NCBI GenBank assembly: GCA_015039365.1
Contig: WION01000095.1
Location: 1-64,000 of the forward strand
Direction of reading: 5' to 3'
From: Amanita rubescens
Taxonomy: Eukaryota; Basidiomycota; Agaricomycetes; Agaricales; Amanitaceae
Length of the DNA stretch: 64,000 nt
Shown here: one piece after another, positions 56,021 to 64,000 of the stretch
Position numbering within the stretch: position 1 is the first letter of the stretch
Layout of the letters: each line of letters begins with the position of its first letter
The notes under the pieces: generated by a model
Databases searched by the model: none
Seen by the model: the letters and a program-made list of their open reading frames with translations, nothing else
What the model was told of the DNA's origin: nothing
Position numbers and translations under genes: made by a program

Positions 56021-59000
56021 TTATCCTGCGCATTGTAGCACTGGAGTTGGAGATATTGATGCTCGCGGTGTCTCGGGATAGATACTGCTCCCAGGAGTCC
56101 CATACCGTGATATACTCATCATGCTTTCCACAACATCCCGCATTGTTGGCCGCTCCAACGGCTCATCCGCCAAACACCGCTGAATCACATCCCATGCGTG
56201 TGGAAGCGCACCTTGAGAGATGAGATTCTGAATCTCTAGGTCCGATTTACCGGGACTCAAAGGCATCATATTTTCAAATTGGATCTAGTAGGCAATTAAA
56301 CACTGAGCATAGTATCGTCATGTTTCGGTAAGAACGTACATCTTGACAAAGAGATCCAAATGCATAGACATCTGACATTTGAGTGTCACCGGATAGACTT
56401 TCGTCATCGTCTGACTGTCCTGATAACGCCGGGGAAGTTGCACGATTGGGATGTACTAGCTTCCTCGATCGCCCTCCAGAAAGTAGGGTTAATCCAAAGT
56501 CAGCTATTTGCGCATGAAGATCGTCATCCAAGAGGATATTCCCCTGAAGAGAAGTGTGTCAGGGATCGCCAAATATACTAATTGTGCCTTGTGTAAAATA
56601 TACCCCGTGGATATCTCCGTGAACTGCGCCTTCCGAATGAATGTATTCCATGCCTTGCGCGACTTCCAATATCTTTCATCACAATGCCGGCATTAGACTA
56701 AACAAAAGGAAGATGAAGATAAAGACCTTACCCGTTCTTCAATCTGGGTTACAGGCGGATCTGCTTCCATCAGCCACCGGGATAGCGTACCATTCTTCAT
56801 ATACGGAGAGACCAGGAAGAATTGTGGTGCTTTTGGGTCTTCGATTTCATGAATTCCTAAAAACGGCAGTAGGAACTTGTGTTTTAGAGAGCGCCACATC
56901 AACCCCTCTCTGCAGAACGCCTAGTAGGGTGGATTCTAAATCAAAAAAATCCCGCTACAACATGGAGAGACGTCACAATACCGCTTGGTCATAAGGCTCG
57001 TGTAACACTTTCAGTGCGACAAGCCTCTGCACCATGTAGGTTGCCCTTGAAAACCTGACCGAAACAACCATCACCGACGTAATCACGCTCGGCCGGTATT
57101 TTGATACCAGTCACAATCAAGGACGGTGGTATAACAGGCGTTTTCGAGATGACTTTGAGCATAAACCGTCTAGCCCTCCAGGCGGTACTAGGATCCAGAT
57201 GTGATAAGGAATGATGACGAAGCATCTCAAGTAAGAGATCCAACAGTCTCTTGGCTCTCGAAGCTTTATTTATCAATATCGCAAAGTCGATGTAATCGTT
57301 TCTGGATAAAATTTCGTTCATGAGGTTGATCGTCACTGGATTTGGTACGACAGATGCCTCGGATCCTAGCTATTAAATCTCTCAGTAAAAGTACTGGTAT
57401 TAAGCTGCAGCACTGCGGCCCCGAAAAAAATTGCGCACCTTCTGAAAGTGGTCGAGTAAAAAGAGAAGAAATGGAAACGCGCCGGCGCTTTGAGTAAGGT
57501 ATGGATCATCGGACAGGGGTATACCCATCCACATCTTGGATACGACAATTTCTAAAATAAACCGTCTTGCTCGTCGGACGATGTCAACAGCGTCTGGACC
57601 TGGGTTTGACTTGGATGCGAAATGAGTGAGTATGTTAAGCATGAAATTCAACAAGGCTTCGGCGTCGGAAGCGTTTTCTAGCCGTGCTACTAGGTCGACG
57701 TAGTCATCTCTTGATAGAATCTTGCGCACGAGGTCAGCCAAAAACTTGAATAAGCCGCTAGACGTAAATCGAGGCTATTTGTCACTTGAGTAGAGCGAAT
57801 TAGGCGCGTTTAATACGTTGCGCACCTTCTTACTATTGTTGAGAAAATGGAGGAGTAACGGGAGGATATAGGCATCAGGATCGTCCGGGATGAGACTGGG
57901 CGGTCGTACACCCCGCTGTTTTGAGATAAGTTCCAGCATAAATCGTTGGGCTCGCCGCTTCATGTCTGTGGAAGTAGAAAAGTCCTGTCTTGATGACGAA
58001 TAATCATAGAACATATATGGTATGAACTCCAAGAGTTTCTCGGTCTTTGAATCACGGTGTAGCCGGGCCGCGAGACTGATGTAATCGTCCCTTGATAGAA
58101 TCTCGCTCAAAAGGTCTACCGCCAACGCGTTTATCTCAATCGATGATCCTGACTAGTATTGGCTCTTAAGTAGAGTGTATTCGGCGTTCAGAATGTTTGC
58201 GCACCTCCTTATTGTTAAGTAAACAAAGGAGCAATGGAAGCGTATTGGCATGAGGGTCATACATCATGGACGGTGGTTCACCATTCATCCTTGAGATGAC
58301 TGCCAACATGAATTGTCTTGCTCGTCCGTTCACGTCGATGGCGGTAGAACCGCAATTTGGTAAGGAATGGAAACGAAGCATATGCGGTGTGAAATCCAAG
58401 AGATTCTTGGCGTCCGAGACTTGATTTATCCGTGCAGCGAGGGTAATGTAATCCTTCCTTGATAGAATATCGCTCATAAGGTCGATTGCCAATGCGTTCA
58501 CCGGGATTGATGATTCGGGCTAATGGATCTTAAGTGGAGTGTGCTATATAATTTGAATCGCGGCGCACCTCCTTATTGTTTAGTACGTATAGAAGTAGTG
58601 GGAGCATATTACGAGGGTCATCATACGGGACATTGAATCCGCGCATCTTTTCGATCACTCCCAACATAAGTTGTTTTGCTCGTCTATTCATTTCTATGGT
58701 GGCAGAGCCGTGGTTCGAATGATAATGAAGTATATGCGGTATGAAATCCAACAGATTCTTGGCGTCCGAGGCTTGATCTACTTGCGCGATGAGGGCGACG
58801 TGGCCTTCCTTAGATAGAATTTCGGTCATAAGGTTGATGGTCATTTTGTTTAAAATGGACGTAATGGGAGATTTCGGCTGTTGGCTCTTAAGTGAGGCGC
58901 ATTCCAGTTTTAAACGTGGCAAACCTTATTGTTGAGTATAGAGAGAAGTAACGGGAAGACGTAGCTGTCAGGGTCATACGGAATGTTGGACAGTGCGAGG

Positions 59001-59358
59001 CCATGCATCGTTGAGATTACAGCCAACATAAATCGTCTCGCTCGCCTCTTCACGTCTACGATGTCCAGATCTTGATTTGATAGGGAATAATGATGAAGAA
59101 AATGATATATGAGATCCACCAGACTCTCAGCGTCTGAGGGGTGGTCTAGCCGCGCAGCAATGTTGATATAGTGTTCCCTGGATAGAATCTCGTTCATGAG
59201 GTTGATCGTCAATGCACTTAGAGGATATTCAGACTAATTCCATTGAGTAGAGTGCATTCCGGTTTTGAAATATCATTGCGCACCTTCTTAATGCTGAGAG
59301 TGAAGAGGAGAAATGGCAAGATATCATCGCCAGTCGCAGCACCATGCGACATGTTCAT
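56021..59358 (-). CDS. Protein kinase with N-terminal array of duplicated helical repeat exons
   Basis: The N-terminus is a chain of repeat exons: 59284-59358, 58925-59233, 58569-58877, 58205-58519, 57826-58152, 57439-57774 and the start of 57369-57010. Each reads like INLMNEILSRDDYIxLAAR...RRARRFMLxxIS...PLLLxxLNNK. The kinase follows: glycine loop VGDGCFGQVFKG, VALKVLHEPYDQA (after a +1 shift near 57030), MWRSLKHKFLLPFLGI, ILEVAQGMEYIHSEG, the catalytic loop AVHGDIHGNILLDD, IADFGLTLL and SDVYAFGSLC. The stop is at 56021. The HGD-for-HRD loop and the NILL context resemble the TKL-like kinases expanded in mushroom-forming fungi. Catalytic Lys, Asp and DFG are present, so it is probably active. 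The first repeat exon is a half unit lying close to the LTR of Copia element 2. Confidence 0.78.
57369..59233 (-). repeat. Tandem exon-intron duplication inside the kinase gene (period about 340-400 bp)
   Basis: Five full units, plus a half unit at the 5' end and a fused one at the 3' end, each contain a 309-336 nt exon and a 45-60 nt intron. Most donors read AAG or GAG|GTGCGC and all junctions are phase 0. Unit identity at protein level is moderate, so the expansion is not recent. Confidence 0.75.
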
Positions 59359-59394
59359 GTTGCCTCCCTCTCAGCTACGCACTTCTATTTGACT

Positions 59395-60223
59395 TGACAG
59401 GATCGGATAATGCAGTGAAGCAAGTAGATGTTCTTCGTGGTAGGTTGGCCGTGACAGTGGCAGGAGAAAGCTGAGAAGCTGACGCTCAGCGCCTAACCGT
59501 GCAAACGCTCGGACTTGCTGTTGAAACTAGGGGTAACAAGTCCCTAGCGAGCAGCGCAGTCTAGTACATGGAATGTACTACTTACCGAGTGTGGTGTGGA
59601 GTTGTTAAGAGCTTACTGGAGCTGGGGCTCAACAGTAGACAGTAGAGAGGATAATAGGATAAGGATTGACGCTACTAGAGTACAGTTTATATACTACTAA
59701 AATACAAATAAGTACAAAGAGTCTTATCAGTATGAGTCAAAGGTATTTGACTCATAAGGCGTCATTCCACAGCAATGCACAGCTATTGTATAGCAATGCA
59801 TAGCTTTGCGCAGCACTTGACTCATCAATTATATTGACTGACTCATCACATTATCAATCTTCAATGTGATAGGTTGATAACCATAACGTATATATGTCTT
59901 TTATTCTCATGTCAACATATATTCACATCATCAATAGTTCCACTATTATGATTGGATGATCTTATGAGAATATCGCTAGGATATTCTCATGTCAGAGTAT
60001 GTTCTCATCATCAATCATCCACTATTATGATTGGTAGATGAGTATGAGAATATGTCGAATATATTCTCATGTCAATATATTATCTCACACTCAATCATCC
60101 ACTATTATGATTGGTTGAGAGACGAATAAGTAACTGAGCGTTATTACATTAGTTAGTGTAAACTAATGATATCACTTATATTTACTATATACTGTATGTA
60201 TATTGTATATTATAAGTTCAACA
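59395..60223 (-). repeat. 3' LTR of Copia element 2 (inner end tentative)
   Basis: In minus orientation the LTR starts TGTTGAACTTATAA right after the purine tract GCGAAGGGGAG. It contains a TATATAAACTG box near 59690 and may end ...CCTGTCA at 59395. It includes three imperfect copies of a palindromic segment, CAATCATAATAGTGGATGATTG, near 59930-60115. The other LTR is outside the window, so length (829 bp) and target duplication are unverified. Confidence 0.6.
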
Positions 60224-60238
60224 CTCCCCTTCGCTAAG

Positions 60239-63200
60239 TTATTTATTAGCTTTCAAAAGGGTAGTCAATTTATCATTTTCTCTTTCATAGTATTTAAAGA
60301 TTTCTTCAAGATATCCTCGCACTTCAAGATCTTGAATTCTTTCAAATATTTTACTATGTTGTCCTGGGGACTTATTAAGGGTTTTACTTTTGATATAATT
60401 AGCAAAAGTTTGTGATGCCTTAATGTGATTAGTTAATGATATTTGACTATCATCTAGGATTAATCCCATCTTCATTCGGAATATTACAAATTTTGAATAT
60501 GGTAGATTTTTGGTCATTATATCCGCAACTTGTTCATTGGTAGGAATGTATGTGAGTTTAATTTTCTCACTTTCGACACATTCTCTAATGTAATGGAATC
60601 TTATATCAATATGTTTTGAACGATGTTCTTGTGCAGGGTTACTAGCTAAGAACATTGCACCTTGATTGTCACAACATAAGAAAATAGTTTTAATTGGAAA
60701 ATCAAGTTCACTCATAAGTGACTCAATCCAAACTATTTGTCTTGATGTATCAGACATTGACATGTATTCTGCTTCAGTTGAAGACAGTGCCACTACTTTT
60801 TGTTTTCGTGAAACCCATGATATAGCTCCTCCTGCGAGTTTTACTATATATCCAGTGACAGATTTTCTTGTAATCTTGTCAGCACCCCAGTCAGCATCAG
60901 TAAAAGCTACAAAGCCTTCTTTATTTAAACCATTATAAACTATTTTAGTTTGTACAGTGGTATTAACATAGCGTACTATGTATAATGCTTTCTGTATGTG
61001 TTCTTCATTTGGGTTTGCACAAAACTGAGACATTAATATTACTTGATAAGTAATATCTGGTCTTGTTCCTAATGCAAGATATAATAATGATCCTATTATT
61101 TGTTGAAAATAAGATCGCATTTCTGCTGTACATTCTTTTGTAGCAGCAGTTGGAATATATCCTGTTGGTAAAGGTGTACGAGTTGGTTTACAATTTTCTA
61201 AACCAAATCTTGTTACAACTTTCTTAGCGTATGCATGTTGATCAATAATAAGAGTACCCATGTTCTTATTGTAATTGATTTGCATACCTAAGTATTCTTT
61301 AACTTTTCCAAGATCATGACATTCCCATTTCTTCATAAAAGCATTTTTAACTTTATGAATTTCTGGTGTATTGTCACCCATGAAAAGCATGTCATCGACA
61401 TATACTATACACACTATTATAGTGTCGTCTTCTCTTCTGACGTATACGCCAGAATCAGATAAACAGCGTATAAATCCTAAATCCTCTAAGGATTTATTAG
61501 CTTGTTTATTCCAGGCATATGAGGCTTGTTTAAGTCCATATATTGCCTTTTTAAGTTGGTAAACTTTTTGTTCTTGGCCTTTGACTACATAACCTTCTGG
61601 TTGTTGCATATAGATATCCGCTTCGAGATCTCCGTACAAAAAGGCTGTTTTAACATCTAGTGCTTCAATATCCCATTTTTCTAGCACAGATATTGCTAAC
61701 AAAAGGCGAATCGTTTCATATCTTGCCACTGGCGAAAACGTTTCATCATAGTCAAGTCCAGGTCTTTGAGAAAATCCTTTAGCGACAAGTCGAGCCTTCT
61801 TTCGACCGTCAGATTTAATATCGTATACCCATCTACATTTAATAGGTGTACGATTATGAGGTAATTCTGTAAGCTCCCAGATTTTTCTATCATTCAATGA
61901 TTTCATTTCATCATTCATTGCTGTCTCCCATTGTTCATAAGATTTGGGATCAGCAATTTTGACTTTTTGAATATCTTTGTATTGATATTCTCTGATATTA
62001 TCTCTTGAAATATCAATGGCAGGAATTGCTTGTGCGAGTAAGTAACTCAGAAAACCATTACCTTGCTCTTTAATGAGACATGACATTTCATTAATTTGAG
62101 CATTGTGTAATGTTGAATAAAGTAATTTAACTTTATCAATATGTTGTCGTATTTTAGATCTAAGAGAATATCTGATTGTGACATCAAGTCTTGGATCAGA
62201 TTTATCTTTTTCTTTAAGATCTTGAATCAATTCTCGAACAACATCTTGTTCTTCTGTAATTTCTTTTTCAATTTCTAATGGTGTTTTATTACCATAAGCA
62301 TTGTCTTTCTGTATAACCGGTTTTCTAGATCTTTCAGATCTTCGAGTAGGTTCTACAGGTTTTTTAGCAGTTCCTTTGCCTTTTCCTTTAGTAGGTTTAT
62401 CTTTAAGACTTTGTACAGGTAGATCTAATTCAACGCCTGTAGGTTGATCTAATTCAGCACCTTTGTCTTTTGAAGATGTATCTTTCTTTTCAAAGAAAGA
62501 TTCTAATTTATCATCCCATTTAGTATCATCATCATCATTGTCTGATGAATCAGAACTTGAATGATTTTCAAAGTTGAAATCAAAGAAATCATCATCTGAA
62601 TGCTGCTGTTCAGATGAAATATCTCCTTCATTATCTGGTTTACCATTAGAGATATTTTTATCTGAGTTTTCAGATTTATCCTGCTCAATAGGCCTGATAG
62701 GGTCCAAGTTTTTTGTATAATTTTCATCTTGAGGTTTGGCTCTTGGAAATTTGGTTTCATCAAATTCAGCTTGGGTGGATACTCGAAGTTGATTTGTATT
62801 TGTCATGAAGCGGTATGCTTTCGCATTCGGTTCGTATCCAATAAAGGTCATTATTTCAGACCTTGGTGTTAATTTATTTTCGCGCGATTCATGTGGGATA
62901 AATACCCAAGCTTTAGATCCGAATATCTTAAAGTAAGAAACATCAGGTTTCTTTCCAGTAAGATTTTCAACAGGGGTCTTCCATTTGGTTCGTCTAAGTG
63001 GAGTACGATTATAAACATGTACGGCAGTTTCGATCGCAAAGTTCCACCAAGATTGAGGGCATGAAGCATGTAATCTCAATGCTTCACTCTTTTCCCAAAG
63101 TGTTCTATTCATGCGTTCAACCTTTCCATTTTGTTGATGTATATATGGAGTAGATTTTTCATGAATGATTCCTACATCAATTAAGTAATCTTGTATGTTT

Positions 63201-64000
63201 GTGGACATAAATTCGCCCCCTCGATTGGAACGAACGATTTTTATGTTATATCCATATTGGTTGTATATTTGTTTGTGCCAACCTTCAAATACTACAGCGA
63301 CGTTAGACTTTTTCTGTAATGGTTTTACCCATACATGTGATGTACAATCATCAAATATTACAAGTAAATATTTCTGTTTATGATAAGATTGTATTGGAAA
63401 AGTCATCAAGTCACAGTGTATACGTTCAAAGGGTTGGGTAGCACGTTTTTCTGAAAGAGGAAAGCTTTGTGAAACAGCTTTTCCTTTTAGACAACCGTTA
63501 CAAGGTTCTAAGTCTTTAGGAATTGTTAAGGGAGGGAAACCCTCTAAGTTTTTAGAGCCTAATTTCAATATTTGTTGGCTAGGATGACCCATCCGTTGAT
63601 GCCAAATTTCATATCCAACAACATTAATAGTGGTCATCATTAATTTATAATTTGAAGGTTTAATAATTTGACCTTCTGTCCACATTAATGTTTCGTTACC
63701 ATCTCCTGGAAATCCTTCCAGTGATGCGTTTTCAGAGCCTTCTCTATAGAAAGAAATCCTATCATTATCTTGTTTTGCAATAAAACCTTGTTTACACAAT
63801 GTTCCATTGCTTATTAGTCGTAGTGTGGCACTTGGCATATGGAGGACCGGATAAAGTTTCAATCTTGAAACCGAACCATTTTTAAGAGTGTGATCCAAAA
63901 TCACAGTCCCTATACCTAATATATCTGCTTGATTATCAGCTGTAAATACTGAAGTAGGAACTTCATATTTTTTATAGCTGACAAAATCTTCTAAGTGTGC
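60239..64000 (-). CDS. Copia element 2 pol polyprotein (5' end outside the window), integrase Asp changed
   Basis: The frame is open from the window edge to TAA at 60239, over 1,250 residues, starting within the protease region. The pre-integrase zinc site reads WHQRMGHPSQ and CNGCLKGK. In the integrase core FDDCTSHVWV is kept, but the second acidic residue motif reads SNRGGEF instead of SDRGGEF (AAT at about 63223-63225), while NGKVERMNRT keeps the Glu. RT has YVDDMLFMG and RNase H has FTDADWGADK and ALSSTEAEY. The linker between integrase and RT is Asp/Ser/Glu-rich, unlike the Arg-rich one of element 1. Without the Asp the integrase is predicted inactive, so the copy would move only with help. 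Confidence 0.93.
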   Translation of the reverse strand, partial: AHLEDFVSYKKYEVPTSVFTADNQADILGIGTVILDHTLKNGSVSRLKLYPVLHMPSATLRLISNGTLCKQGFIAKQDNDRISFYREGSENASLEGFPGDGNETLMWTEGQIIKPSNYKLMMTTINVVGYEIWHQRMGHPSQQILKLGSKNLEGFPPLTIPKDLEPCNGCLKGKAVSQSFPLSEKRATQPFERIHCDLMTFPIQSYHKQKYLLVIFDDCTSHVWVKPLQKKSNVAVVFEGWHKQIYNQYGYNIKIVRSNRGGEFMSTNIQDYLIDVGIIHEKSTPYIHQQNGKVERMNRTLWEKSEALRLHASCPQSWWNFAIETAVHVYNRTPLRRTKWKTPVENLTGKKPDVSYFKIFGSKAWVFIPHESRENKLTPRSEIMTFIGYEPNAKAYRFMTNTNQLRVSTQAEFDETKFPRAKPQDENYTKNLDPIRPIEQDKSENSDKNISNGKPDNEGDISSEQQHSDDDFFDFNFENHSSSDSSDNDDDDTKWDDKLESFFEKKDTSSKDKGAELDQPTGVELDLPVQSLKDKPTKGKGKGTAKKPVEPTRRSERSRKPVIQKDNAYGNKTPLEIEKEITEEQDVVRELIQDLKEKDKSDPRLDVTIRYSLRSKIRQHIDKVKLLYSTLHNAQINEMSCLIKEQGNGFLSYLLAQAIPAIDISRDNIREYQYKDIQKVKIADPKSYEQWETAMNDEMKSLNDRKIWELTELPHNRTPIKCRWVYDIKSDGRKKARLVAKGFSQRPGLDYDETFSPVARYETIRLLLAISVLEKWDIEALDVKTAFLYGDLEADIYMQQPEGYVVKGQEQKVYQLKKAIYGLKQASYAWNKQANKSLEDLGFIRCLSDSGVYVRREDDTIIVCIVYVDDMLFMGDNTPEIHKVKNAFMKKWECHDLGKVKEYLGMQINYNKNMGTLIIDQHAYAKKVVTRFGLENCKPTRTPLPTGYIPTAATKECTAEMRSYFQQIIGSLLYLALGTRPDITYQVILMSQFCANPNEEHIQKALYIVRYVNTTVQTKIVYNGLNKEGFVAFTDADWGADKITRKSVTGYIVKLAGGAISWVSRKQKVVALSSTEAEYMSMSDTSRQIVWIESLMSELDFPIKTIFLCCDNQGAMFLASNPAQEHRSKHIDIRFHYIRECVESEKIKLTYIPTNEQVADIMTKNLPYSKFVIFRMKMGLILDDSQISLTNHIKASQTFANYIKSKTLNKSPGQHSKIFERIQDLEVRGYLEEIFKYYERENDKLTTLLKANK

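Larger units (their letters stand above)
59395..64000 (-). mobile_element. Copia element 2, 3' part, running off the window
   Basis: The visible part comprises the pol region and one LTR in minus orientation. Its RT and RNase H resemble those of Copia element 1 (FLYGDL, YGLKQASYAWNKQA shared), so both belong to one lineage, but the LTRs differ. Confidence 0.9.

Noticed and set aside
59930..60115. Three copies of a palindromic CAATCATAATAGTGG segment considered as an independent MITE cluster
   Set aside because: They sit between the purine tract and the TATA box of the Copia 2 LTR and are best explained as U3 internal repeats.

Overview
The window reads as nuclear DNA of a filamentous fungus, most likely a basidiomycete of the Agaricomycetes. 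The genes are dense with roughly 40-60 nt GT-AG introns and CTAAY-type branch sites. One gene is a chitin synthase with a myosin-like head and a DEK-type tail, and another is a protein kinase with an HGD-type catalytic loop. Copia retrotransposons and tandem gene families fill the second half. I cannot name the species. All calls were made by eye.

Layout. 1-21 kb is core sequence: an SDR dehydrogenase, a cyclin, an unrecognised gene, a group of small secreted proline-rich protein genes on the minus strand (5.2-9.2 kb), acetyl-CoA synthetase (minus), a DUF2461-type protein and the chitin synthase. 21.5-53.5 kb is an accessory array of two interleaved families. One is an alpha/beta hydrolase (ABH-a to ABH-d). 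The other, called CTM here, is a small four-exon protein with an H/CxC...CxxC cysteine signature, an IDGxxxTNVAGN-like segment and a C-terminal membrane anchor (about ten copies, seven of them intact). Much of the array is a roughly 6.5 kb tandem duplication, CTM-CTM-ABH-CTM repeated. The second copy is interrupted by a very young Copia element (37,632-45,764, LTRs identical by eye, TSD CGATT) and, 10 bp further on, by a 1.5 kb TIR element carrying a long polypyrimidine minisatellite. 54-59.4 kb holds a relic of the chitin synthase gene and a minus-strand kinase gene whose N-terminus is built from tandemly duplicated phase-0 exons. 59.4-64 kb is a second Copia element (minus strand) that runs off the end of the window.

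How the parts relate. The first 21 kb looks like ordinary metabolism, cell cycle and wall synthesis. The CTM/ABH array is the candidate undescribed system. It is lineage-expanded, and the CTM proteins would sit as tail-anchored membrane proteins exposing a short repeat-like beta motif, which recalls amyloid-type signalling segments of fungal NLR pathways (inference only). A repeated technical or biological oddity is that conserved genes (cyclin, ACS, DUF2461, chitin synthase, kinase) are broken by single-base shifts. Nearly all of those I resolved are net +1, while both retroelement ORFs are clean.
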